DNA of 64,000 nt from Capitulum mitella. Its lineage: Eukaryota > Arthropoda > Thecostraca > Pollicipedomorpha > Pollicipedidae. A model generated the notes under the pieces. It did not search any database and had not been told where the DNA came from. It worked only from the letters and a program-made list of their open reading frames with translations. Every line of letters begins with the position of its first letter. Within the stretch, counting starts at the first letter, position 1. The stretch is from the NCBI GenBank assembly GCA_030062745.1, contig CP099839.1, positions 5,689,115 to 5,753,114 of the forward strand, given 5' to 3'. The position numbers and the translations under genes were made by a program. This document shows positions 37,201 to 43,690 of this stretch, piece after piece.

Positions 37201-40200
37201 TTAAATGGCCTCAAAATCATACGGAAAGGTCTTGGGTTTATTGTTCACGTTTGAAAATGATCCCAGTTAATTGAATTCATCAGATTTCTTAAGACCAGTT
37301 TGTGACAGTCGTAATATAGGGTAAGAGCATGGACATCTTAAGATATTGCTCCGTGAGTCAGCCTGGTGTCGACCTGAAACTTTAAACGCAGGTAGAAGAT
37401 ACTGTGCTGAGTTAAATGCATCCCAGATTTTGTATTTTGGAAATTAGCGTCAAAAATACTAACATAAAACCAAATGTTAAATCCAGATACTGACCTGACC
37501 GTGTGAAGTTATCTCAGGATAGCATTTTTTTTACTGATTCCAGTCATATGTCCCTTTAGCAGTGCCAAAAAAAGCCTGAGGTGCTTGCCGAAAACTTCAT
37601 CTGTCTCCTTCTTTGGGCGACATTAAATTACGGAAATTTGAGATAATGCGTTGCAAGAATAAGAACGATGATTAAACTCCGTGATGCCGCTCTAAAAACT
37701 CTGGAAATGGGGAGCAAAAAACCGGGGGGGGGCTTCTTAAGCCGCACCCATACGAAAATAGGAATCAAGCTTAAACGCAGTTGATTTTACAAATACATAT
37801 GGCCTCGATAAAAGAATGTGGAAAAACAGTTTACAGCAAGACCGAGGTGCGACTTGTCAACGAAATTTTAAAACAAAAACAAAGCACGGAACTTGTATTC
37901 AGCAGCGTTTACACCATAGGGAATCCCTTAAAACAGAACATATGGTTTCATCGCACGGCACCATGCCAGCTCAGTCACTCGGAAAACATAGCGGACAGTC
38001 TGGGACCGTCTTCAGCTGATTCATGCGTTTTCCTCGTCATTACTCGCGCAAAGTATCATCTCAAGCAGTTAACCCTTCCACACGATACCTCCATGTTTAA
38101 CGGCCCTCGGCCTATCTCAGCGTATCAACCGTGCCGGGAACGCGAGCAAGAATTGCCAACTCGGGCGGAACAGCCTCTCGCGCGGAGCTGTTTTGCCGCT
38201 CTCGCGGCGTCCCAGAATCGATCGCCGCGCCCGTCTCACGCTGGGAGCGAAAACACGGCCGGACGAGAGTGCCAGCGCCGAGACGGCGACCGCGGCGGCG
38301 TGCAACAGGCTGGCGGCCTGCGGACGGCGGGGCGGGGCAGCGGCGGGCCGGCCTCCGAGAGCTGAGTCCGAACAGAACTTCACGCCTCACGGAGCGCCTC
38401 TCGGGCCGGCAAATGGCGCCCGCAGAGAACAGAACCCCGAAAGGTTTCCATTTCGAGCAATGCCAAACGGCTGGCAGATAGCGCGAGAGGTAAATTTCTC
38501 TCCAGTGACGAGTTCTGCGTCGTTTTTTCTTTTGCGCTCTATACAGCGATCGCAGCTTAGCTCAGTCCCAGGAGACGTCATCCGGTGAGCAGCTCAGCTT
38601 GGAAGCCCCTAACAGTTTTGCGTGATCCGCGGATTTCTCGTGCTTGTAGACAGCCCGCATTTGTTTGGGGCGCCCTCCTACTAGCAGGGGTCACAGGGTG
38701 CTCGCCTGGCTTCGGGCGCACTCTTGGTGCGATATTGATCATCCGAGGACTTCTGACGATTTATGGGAGACGTATCGGTGTGAAGCGGAGCGTTATCTGG
38801 GCTCTGCGGTGCAATGACGTTAAGCCTGATGAACTGCACAGGGATTCGAGCGTCCTGGCATGCGCTGTGACGCAAACCGCACACGGTGAACCTCTGTTTC
38901 CAATATGGATCGCAGACGCGTAAAAGCGACAAGTATCCAGTGCAATGTGGGCAAGCAGGAGAATTTGACATGAAACCATCAAGATAACAGGAACTTCGAA
39001 GAAATGGGACAGCCACATTGTGCAATCACGTCGGTCTCGCGACCCCGTGCCATTTCGTCTTCGACGGCATCCCCATCGTCACCGCAGCCAGCGAGCTGCC
39101 CTGCATGTCTGTTATCCTCCATGTCCTCCGTGCCCCCTCCCCCCGGCTCCATTGTCGGCTGCGGCGGGAAGCTGGCCGCACCGGGAGTCATAAGTCACTG
39201 ACCAATGACCAGCCTGACCAATGGTCAGGCGCGGGGCGATTGCCTCTCAGACCGGCCGAAGCCGGCCGGACGCCGATGATTGCCGAGAATGGTCGCAATA
39301 CCAACCAGCTGGAGGCGGGGCCGAGCTCGCGTCGCTCCGGACGGCCAGCCTCTGCCGAGTCGCAGGCGCGACATTGCGGCAGCAGAAACGGAATTTCTGG
39401 TTAGATCAGGTATTTACATCGGTATGGCAAACTGCTTTGCCCGCCTCTGTCGTCACGCTGATGAAACAAAGTTTGCTCTCGCCGCGCGTCTGATGAAAAA
39501 CATGTTTGTTTGGCATGGGAGAACAACTGGGTGTTTTTGAAAGAACGGTGAAAGTTTTGGTAGAGGTTGCACATTTACTTCATCATTTTCTTGTTCGACA
39601 TTTGTGCCCATTCCCTCTCACATGCATATTTAACCTTAAAAGCAAATGTCAGCGTGGGCTCTGGTGCACTTCTGAGAATTACATGTACTGGCGGAGACAG
39701 ATATTTTCCTCACACTATCTCCTGATCTCTTTACGGATCGCAACGAAACTTCATGACCAGGAAGCCTGCGTAACGGCCTTACAGCCATGGGAATCTCAGT
39801 ACGTAGGTCAAGTCCCACAACAGGCATCTGTATTGGCCCAAGGCTGGAAGGATCAGCCAGCCACGGGGCGGCCACGTCACGGAGTTTCACGGTACGACAA
39901 AGGTCACCCAGCATTATCTGGTTTGGCGCCTGGGGAAAAATTATTCCACATTCGTGAGCACTGGGTGCCGGTGTCAGTGTCCAGCAACAAACTCGACGTG
40001 CTGCCGAGTCCCACATCGCCGGCTGAACGCCGTTCCCGTCTGCCGGACCTCGTGGGAGCCGCTGAGCCCGCCGCCCTCACCTGTTGTATAGCGTCCTCGT
40101 GGAACTGGCTCAGCACGCTGTCCTCGGTGTCGATCTCGGCCGTGTCGGCCAGGGGGGCGGCGGCGGCGTCCGGGCCGGCGGCCGGCTCGGCGGCGGCCTT

Positions 40201-42599
40201 CTCGGCCGGCGCGGCGCCGGCCGGCGCGGCGCTGCTCTCCGTGTACGACATGAACGGGTTGGTGGCGTGCCGGACCAGCGAGGCCGACTCGGAGGAGGCG
40301 CCGTCCGGGCGGCCGGCGTCGCTCACATGGCGCGACCTGCGGCGCAGCCAGGCCGGTCACAACTCCCGAGACGAGGGAGACACTGGGTCACGGCTCCGGA
40401 TCAGCGGGAGACACTGGGTCGCGGCTCCGGATCAGCGGGAAGCAACGGGTCACGACTCCGGATCAGTGGGAGACGCCACGTCACGGTTCTGGATCAATGG
40501 GAGACACTGGGCCACGGCTCCGGATCAATGGGAGACACTGGGTCACGGCTCCGGATCAGTGGGAGACACTGGGTCACGGCTCCGGATCAGTGGGAAACAC
40601 TGGGTCACGGCTCCGGATCAGTGGGAGACACTGGGTCACGGCTCCGGATCAGTGAGAAACGCCACGTCACGGCTCCGGATCAATGGGAAACAGCGGGTCA
40701 CGGCTCCGGATCAGTGGGAGACACTGGGTCACGGCTCCGGATCAGTGGGAGACGCCGGGTCACGGCTCCGGATCAGCGGGAAACACTGGACTGGTTGCGG
40801 CCGTAGACTTGGATCTGCAGATACGGGATAGACAGGTCACAGGCTGGGACACGCAAAGTCTTGGACAGAAAGTCGTACAGAAACACGTAGGTCACGGGCC
40901 GGGAAGGGCAGGCCACACAAGAGGAAGGTCACTAAATGAGGCAAGAAGGTCACTGATAAGGACAGAAAGGTCATAGCAGAACAGATGCGTCACACGGGAA
41001 GATGCAGGCCACAGACTACAATACGTTGGTAAAACTGATCACAAACAGATCGGACGAACCATTGGGAGAGGCAGACCAAGCAAGCCGGGGGAAGGGGGAC
41101 ACTGTGACGGATGGGCTGTATTCGTGTACGGATCGGACATTCACGGACAGTGCCAAACGGGGTTCAAGCGCCGGAAGAGCAGCACGCACTGGGAAATATC
41201 CAGTCACGCACAACAACTGAGTCGCACAAACCAGGACCAAATAATTCGGCTATACGTTGCATTGAATTTGCCACAGTTTCGTCCCAGGATAATAAAATGC
41301 AACCGGGGATAAACATAACCACCTTGAAAACGCACCGGGCATGTTGCAGAATACTCTTCAAACCAATGACAAAAATCTCAGCCAATTTGCAGTCGGCCAT
41401 GCACGATAAAGACACACAAAGAAAGCCATTGCAGCCTTCAGATCAATTTCCACCACAACACATTGGTCCATTTATACCGGAGCGTAATGGCACCATTAAT
41501 GTCCGGTAACGGTCTTCTGGGGCGCAATCACCAGGGCCGGGTCCTATGTAATGGGGAGTTACTGTCGAAAGGACCCAGCCCTCTAATATTGTCGCCATAA
41601 ACATTAAGAATTTCGGCATTTTCTGTCGGTGCAATTTTCAAACGGCCAGCACACAGGTTTGGCCGCAAAGAGACTTCGTAAACAGGATATTACTTCTTTG
41701 TAACAGCACGACAGTGTGGAATGACAGCATTGCAAAACAAAATGGAAAAGATGTTAAAGTCTGTTACCAGCCAAAGTTGTGCGATTTGATTCTTGCAACG
41801 GGCGAATTTTGCAGTGACCCCGCGGCCGACTCACTAGCGTTTGCTGACCAGTATCAATCGGCAGCCGCTGCTCCGCGCAGAATGAAAATGTGTGCCTAAA
41901 TGATGACAATGAAATGGAATTACTACTTGATATAGTAATGTGTACACAAGTATGTGATAATGTGTATATGACAGATAACAATGTAGTAATCATGGTTTCA
42001 GTAGCAGTACCTCAATGCACAGCCAAATATTCGGTTCTTGGGATTTAAGATTGAATAGCCATGTCTTTTTAAATTCAAATTTCGCTCCTGTTTCAAGGCT
42101 TATTTCAATGCCAAACGACGGACAGTGTTTGCACCGATTTATTACAGTTCCCCTCTGGAAGTGATTGATGGTCGATATTTCCAAGTCATCGTCAAGTCCA
42201 CAGGCTTCCTTCGAACATACGAAGTCGCGCAACTCATAACGAGTAACTTAGCCAATAAGCCCATCGATTTTCACCAGTTACTAGGAAGCTGGTTTTATAC
42301 ATGTCGGCATATCACACACTCTCACCAGACTTCCAGGTAACAAATTATGTGAAGTTTCGACAGAGTGTGAGACGCGCTGCTAAGTTCTCGATAGCCCTAG
42401 CTACAACCAAAGCTTAACATTGTCCACTAACATTGCGAGGTTCCAGGAGCCCATTTCAGATATCTCAAAGATGCGACGGCCATTAAAACAGAGCAATTAG
42501 CAGAAAGCTCCTGAGAAGGTGAACGGAACACATGCCGAGGAATAAGGAAAAGGCTTACGTACACGTCACTGGAAGCACGAAGCCGACAGAGAACTCCAT
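16098..42599 (-). CDS. SV2: Synaptic vesicle glycoprotein 2 (SV2)-like transporter
   Basis: Major facilitator protein of the SV2 branch; in animals SV2 is an integral glycoprotein of neurosecretory vesicles. Exons read on the - strand are 42599-42559 (candidate start), 40336-40081, 36307-36207, 35980-35934, 25785-25605, 25161-25010, 22273-22104, 21342-21223, 19673-19606, 18446-17944, 17603-17444 and 16278-16098. All phases agree and the sum is 1980 nt, 659 residues plus stop; vertebrate SV2s have about 680-740. Visible marks are an acidic Ala-rich amino terminus, TM1 with AADTIELFVV, MFS motif A (WGVLSDAMGRRRT), SGVGIGGSIPIVF, FMPESPRFLLE, a lumenal TM7-TM8 loop of pentapeptide-like repeats with NXT sequons, and a final KLPETKD. 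The pentapeptide loop separates SV2 from organic cation transporters. Intron 25786-35933 is 10.1 kb. The family is certain; paralogue (A/B/C) is not assignable. Confidence 0.93.
16279..17443 (-). other. SV2-like intron with 22-bp tandem repeat
   Basis: 1.2 kb intron. Contains the 22-bp repeat at 16926-17034; otherwise nothing recognised. Confidence 0.65.
16926..17034. repeat. 22-bp minisatellite, about 5 units
   Basis: Unit TTCTCTGATCGCCGGGTAAA plus AA, five copies with few mismatches (one reads TCTGGTCACC). Contiguous units without spacers, so not CRISPR-like. Confidence 0.95.
17444..17603 (-). CDS. SV2: SV2-like exon 11 (TM9-TM10)
   Basis: Acceptor ctgccccacag (phase 1 entry), donor cg|gtacgt (phase 2). 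Encodes VSMLISSGAGFFMWFLQTKI, GVIVFEAAFNMVFISGWN and ALDVLTTEAYPTNLR. The TEAYPT(N/S)LR motif is the conserved loop before TM11 in SV2 and related transporters. Confidence 0.95.
17604..17943 (-). other. SV2-like intron with TC-rich microsatellite
   Basis: 340-bp intron holding the pyrimidine tract at 17795-17869; it reads GA-rich on the gene strand. Nothing else recognised. Confidence 0.65.
17795..17869. repeat. (TC/TTTC)n microsatellite
   Basis: About 75 bases of TTTC and TC units with CCC interruptions, inside an SV2-like intron. Confidence 0.95.
17944..18446 (-). CDS. SV2: SV2-like exon 10 (lumenal pentapeptide domain, TM8)
   Basis: Acceptor cgttgttgcag (phase 2), donor atcg|gtaagt (phase 1), 503 nt. 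Opens with YYGLSIWFPEFIKLIKSRDY at the end of TM7, then about 100 lumenal residues of loose five-residue repeats (TKYINSTFF, VEFINCDIRESVF, TTFINSTLVANRF, YRFKNCTLRNNSF). The repeats form a beta-helix in vertebrate SV2. Sequons NYT, NST (twice), NCT and NNS are visible. It then enters TM8 with VGQISLLPGSFIASYLLDKV. This exon decides the SV2 assignment. Confidence 0.97.
18447..19605 (-). other. SV2-like intron
   Basis: 1.16 kb AT-rich intron; no repeat or RNA gene recognised. Confidence 0.6.
19606..19673 (-). CDS. SV2: SV2-like exon 9 (TM7)
   Basis: Short 68-nt exon: LMLPSYRSITMVLLFVWF, MAAF and two bases of a glycine codon, donor gg|gtgagc (phase 2). The acceptor ttgacgcaag has a poor pyrimidine tract, but an in-frame stop just upstream forces the exon to start here. 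Phases match both neighbours, and the product joins to YYGLSIWF as in other SV2s. Confidence 0.88.
19674..21222 (-). other. SV2-like intron with degenerate repeat
   Basis: 1.5 kb intron. 20700-20990 is a worn tandem tract (listed separately). The remainder is unremarkable. Confidence 0.6.
20700..20990. repeat. Degenerate about 30-bp tandem tract (CATCAcCGAGGAGT type)
   Basis: Recurring blocks such as 'acatcaccgaagagt', 'catcaccgatgacgaggagtg', 'ggtcgccgaggagtg' and 'gcatcatcgaggagt' at roughly 25-35 base spacing. Too diverged to fix one period by eye. Confidence 0.55.
21223..21342 (-). CDS. SV2: SV2-like exon 8 (central cytoplasmic loop)
   Basis: Acceptor gttttttccgcag, donor cagg|gtaatc, exactly 40 codons, phase 0 on both sides. 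Encodes RIYKWNHSDLGAQYSLTELE and LPKQRSYRDAVPAPTKTILR, the hydrophilic loop between TM6 and TM7. The junction AMRVYQ-RIYKWNH matches the SV2-type L-(K/R)-x-I-(Y/H) segment. Confidence 0.92.
21343..22103 (-). other. SV2-like intron with degenerate repeat
   Basis: Intron ending, on the gene strand, before exon 8. Its half nearest exon 7 (about 21830-22100) is a worn tandem tract; the rest shows nothing. Confidence 0.55.
21830..22100. repeat. Degenerate about 30-bp tandem tract (ACACCcTCATGG type)
   Basis: Blocks such as 'ctgcactctcatggt', 'tggtacaccgtcatggt' and 'tgatacaccctcatggc' recur at irregular 25-40 base spacing right up to the splice donor of the neighbouring exon. Period not fixable by eye. 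Confidence 0.5.
22104..22273 (-). CDS. SV2: SV2-like exon 7 (TM6, PESPRF)
   Basis: Acceptor gcgccgacag (phase 1 entry), donor cag|gtcagg (phase 0). Encodes VMVVIEERAHFSSWRVFLLV, CNLPSILALLGLTFMPES and PRFLLEAGREIEAMRVYQ. WRVF..V...PS and F-M-P-E-S-P-R-F-L-L-E are the hallmark of the sixth helix and following loop in SV2 and OCT transporters. Confidence 0.96.
23806..24033. repeat. Two tandem copies of a 120-bp unit
   Basis: The unit starts CCATATATTAATAAGCACCT at 23806 and at 23926. The copies differ at only a few positions over about 107 bases; the second ends at about 24033. High identity suggests a recent duplication. Confidence 0.93.
24003..24149. repeat. Fold-back arms ending the 120-bp repeat
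   Basis: AGGTAATGTACGAATAGCCT at about 24005 reappears in reverse complement (GGCTATTCATACATTATCT) at 24128-24146, with arms of about 30 bases around an 85-base loop. The same arm also occurs at 23885 in the first tandem unit. Possibly the terminus of a small DNA element. Confidence 0.7.
25010..25161 (-). CDS. SV2: SV2-like exon 6 (TM4 end, TM5)
   Basis: Acceptor gtttgttgcag (phase 2), donor acag|gtcagc (phase 1). Encodes IGGSIPIVFAYFCEFLTKSR, RGKYLSWLLVFWSIGGV and FVAFVAWVIIPRT. The G-I-G-G-S-I-P-I-V-F segment across the junction with the upstream exon is the SV2 fourth-helix motif; RG(K/E)(Y/H)LSWL follows as usual. Confidence 0.96.
25162..25604 (-). other. SV2-like intron
   Basis: 443-bp intron; nothing else recognised. 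Confidence 0.6.
25605..25785 (-). CDS. SV2: SV2-like exon 5 (TM2-TM3, MFS motif A)
   Basis: Acceptor gttccacag (phase 1), donor gg|gtgggt (phase 2). Encodes AITFVGMMIGAIIWGVLSDA, MGRRRTLVWALTVNVIFG and FMPTYGTFMLSRLCSGV. G-V-L-S-D-A-M-G-R-R-R is a textbook motif A of the major facilitator superfamily, positioned between TM2 and TM3; the following R..SGVG begins TM4. Confidence 0.97.
29985..30222 (+). mobile_element. Possible hAT-type MITE relic
   Basis: Begins near CAATGGCGTAGCCAGGGACT. An inward-facing end at about 30222 reads, in reverse, CAGGGGCAGATCCAGGGACC. These are hAT-like termini, but the flanking 8-mers match poorly and a second outward end (reverse CAGTGGTGGATCCAGGGAGG) lies at about 30376, so the boundaries are uncertain. 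Includes the TA tract at 30080. Confidence 0.35.
30080..30135. repeat. (TA)n / ATAC microsatellite
   Basis: About 55 bases of TA units with occasional CA and GT interruptions, in the large SV2-like intron. Confidence 0.92.
30691..30905. other. Homopolymer-ridden block, probable assembly artefact
   Basis: Bounded by T runs of more than 20, with long T, A and G runs between (for example ggggggg followed directly by 20 or more T). Complexity is far below the flanks and there is no repeat unit. This is typical of poorly resolved consensus across a poly(T) tract rather than biological sequence. Confidence 0.6.
31921..32051. repeat. 20-bp minisatellite, about 6.5 units
   Basis: Unit TTCCGTGCACCTGGAGCGTG in perfect 20-base register from 31921; the copies differ at one to three bases. 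20 is not a multiple of 3, so the long open frames across it on both strands are by-products, not a protein. Confidence 0.96.
32926..35238. mobile_element. 2.3-kb fold-back element with about 630-bp inverted arms
   Basis: Left arm about 32926-33560 and right arm about 34600-35238 are reverse complements over nearly their whole length. Examples are ACCCTCCCACCTGCTTGTCT at 32978 against its complement at 35180, and CCGCCTACGTTCTGCTGTC at 33380 against 34772. Much of each arm is a worn about 30-bp repeat (cggcctcagccgactcc type). The central about 1.0 kb has a TC/TA microsatellite at 34181-34250 and no recognisable frame. Resembles Foldback-type or long-TIR DNA elements; target duplication not identified. 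Confidence 0.8.
34181..34250. repeat. (TC)n-(TA)n microsatellite
   Basis: TC-rich tract from 34181 to about 34232 passing into TATA/CATA units; lies in the spacer of the fold-back element. Confidence 0.93.
35934..35980 (-). CDS. SV2: SV2-like exon 4 (47 nt)
   Basis: Acceptor tctgtttttcgcag, donor ctag|gtaagt, phase 2 in and phase 1 out. Encodes AEVELCMTNIQKGWL, between TM1 and TM2. With the upstream PS and downstream G-AITF codons it rebuilds the SV2 segment P-S-A-E-x-x-x-C-M-x-x-x-x-K-G-W-L-G. Confidence 0.95.
36207..36307 (-). CDS. SV2: SV2-like exon 3 (TM1)
   Basis: Acceptor gacccgcag, donor cccag|gtgaga, phase 0 in and phase 2 out. Encodes AGVGSFQFVLFLVLGLSLAA and DTIELFVVAYVIP. The acidic pair in A-A-D-T-I-E-L-F matches the conserved charged residues inside the first helix of SV2 (ADG/AVEVF). 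Confidence 0.95.
36514..37774 (+). mobile_element. piggyBac-like MITE, copy 3 (old, degraded)
   Basis: Aligns with copy 2 in the same orientation, from about 36514 (aactaagcctattgccg, worn end) through cgatttcatcgcaacaaacggc at 36609 and ggcggtgccaggggcatgag at about 37115, to TTAA at 37771-37774. Divergence is clearly higher than among copies 1, 2 and 4, and both termini have lost the clean CCCTATTCC sequence. Left boundary approximate. Confidence 0.72.
39029..39191 (-). CDS. Candidate alternative first exon of the SV2-like gene
   Basis: On the - strand an open frame begins ATGACTCCCGG at 39191, with a second ATG in good context (acaATGG) at 39152. It runs MEPGGGGTEDMEDNRHAG and GCGDDGDAVEDEMARGRETD to a possible donor gac|gtgatt at about 39029, in phase 0. 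That would join directly to the TM1 exon at 36307. The acidic composition suits an SV2 cytosolic amino terminus, and inverted CCAAT motifs (ATTGGTC) lie just upstream at 39200-39225. The donor is weak and there is no homology support. Confidence 0.3.
40081..40336 (-). CDS. SV2: SV2-like exon 2 (acidic cytosolic amino terminus)
   Basis: Acceptor ggctgcgccgcag (phase 2), donor caacag|gtgagg (phase 0). Encodes SRHVSDAGRPDGASSESASL, VRHATNPFMSYTESS, an Ala/Pro/Glu run and EIDTEDSVLSQFHEDAIQQ. The last segment leads into AGVGSFQF as in SV2, where an acidic stretch precedes TM1. The frame has a stop just upstream of the acceptor and no ATG before TM1 except an internal one, so a further 5' exon is required. 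Confidence 0.88.
40337..42558 (-). other. SV2-like intron with 31-bp minisatellite
   Basis: 2.2 kb between exon 2 and the candidate start exon. The minisatellite at 40377-40797 lies within 41 bases of the exon 2 acceptor. 40820-41000 is a worn tandem tract with 'aggtcac' and 'gacaagaaggtcac' blocks. The remainder is unassigned. Confidence 0.55.
40377..40797. repeat. 31-bp minisatellite, about 13 units
   Basis: Unit GGGAGACACTGGGTCACGGC followed by TCCGGATCAGT, in 31-base register for about 420 bases with low divergence. Because 31 is not divisible by 3 and the unit lacks stops, every + frame stays open, giving a spurious 441-codon frame. Confidence 0.97.
42559..42599 (-). CDS. SV2: Candidate first coding exon of the SV2-like gene
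   Basis: ATG at 42599-42597, then EFSVGFVLPVTC and two bases of a Thr codon, ending at the strong donor gtac|gtaagc. The phase (2) is exactly what exon 2 needs, and including it makes the whole gene a closed 1980-nt frame. The start context (gccatATGG) has G at +4 but no purine at -3. No homology backs these 14 residues; RNA evidence would settle it. Confidence 0.42.
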
Positions 42600-43340
42600 A
42601 TGGCGGCGCGGCTAGACCCGGAAGGCAAAGTCGCCTCAGTGATGGGGCGCGTCGTGCTTGGCGGAACTAAATCGGGGGTCGTCATGCCGGCGGCGTTACC
42701 GGCGGCCCGGCCGTTGGCTCCTCTGGAAGAGCCGCTCGGTCGGCGCCACCCTCTGAAATCAGCTATAAGCATGCAGGTTCCGCTGCAGGACGCCGCAAGC
42801 GGTGCCTCAAGGCAAACGCAGGGAGCACAAAATTCGCCAAAAGCGGTTGCCATATGCAGGTCACCTATTCGAGCGAGTACTTAGAGCCAACCGTAGCAAA
42901 GCGAGACAGAGCTCTTCGTAAAAAAGGCATAAAAAAAGCGTGACTACATCAAGAAGCCAGGCGAGTGAATTCATGACGCCGTTCATAACACAGCCAAGAC
43001 AAAAGGCAACGCAAAGAGCACACAGTTCGGAGCATGCGGTGGCAGCCGGCACCGCGCCGCACACATCACCGACATGGTGGCGTCGGCGCTGGGCGCCGGT
43101 CCGGGGCGTCAGCCGGGCGTCAGCGGGCCGGACTGTGGCGGCGCCGCCGCTGGACTGCCGGCTGGCGTCGACCGACCCGCCGACTGACCCCTCCCCGGCC
43201 CGGCGCCGGGAAATCGATGCCGCTGCCGGGCCGCCCGACGCGCGAGCATACGGGCCGGCGGCCCTGTGTTTGTCAATCGGGCCGCGCCGCTGATACCGGG
43301 TGGCCGACGGTCGATCGCTGACGAGTGGCGACAGGCCCCT
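42600..43340. other. GC-rich 5' region of the SV2-like gene
   Basis: 42600-42720 and 43040-43290 are GC- and CpG-rich. On the - strand gccgacgccaccATGTCGG at 43075 is a near-ideal start context, but its frame stops after about 30 codons, so it may be an upstream ORF or chance. Plausible promoter or 5' UTR; no TATA box seen. Confidence 0.35.
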
Positions 43341-43690
43341 CCCCGCCACCGCTGTCCACCGCTGTCCACCGCCGTCCACCGCGGCCTCTCCCCTGCCACC
43401 GCTGTCTACAGCGACAGGCGTCTCCCCTGCCGACGCTGTCCACCGCAGTCTCTCCCCCGCCACCGTTGTCCACCGCGGTAGACCTCTCCACTGCCACCGC
43501 TGTCCACCGCGACAGACCTCTCCCCTGCCACCGCTGTCCACCGCGACAGACCTCTCCCCTGCCACCGCTGTCCACCGCGACAGACCTCTCCCCTGCCACC
43601 GCTGTCCGCTGTGACCGGCCCCTCCCCTGCCACTGCTGTCCGCCGTGACCGGCCCCTCCCCTGCTACCGCTGTCCACCGTGACCGTCCCG
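43341..43690. repeat. 34-bp minisatellite, about 9-10 units
   Basis: Core unit CCGCTGTCCACCGCGACAGA plus CCTCTCCCCTGCCA, period 34 in the best-kept part (43500-43620), with variant units on both sides. Long open frames across it on both strands are repeat by-products. Confidence 0.95.

Larger units (their letters stand above)
36308..40080 (-). other. 3.8-kb SV2-like intron
   Basis: Contains an old piggyBac-like MITE (36514-37774), a GC-rich patch at 38130-38420 and a candidate alternative first exon at 39029-39191. The rest (38420-39000 and 39400-40080) shows nothing I can assign. Confidence 0.6.

Noticed and set aside
38800-38860. tRNA-like B box (gggattcgagcgtcc)
   Set aside because: No matching A box at the required spacing and no cloverleaf.
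39506-40831. 441-codon open frame, the longest in the window
   Set aside because: It reads through a 31-bp minisatellite whose unit lacks stops in every + frame and opposes SV2-like exon 2. The predicted protein is pure repeat.
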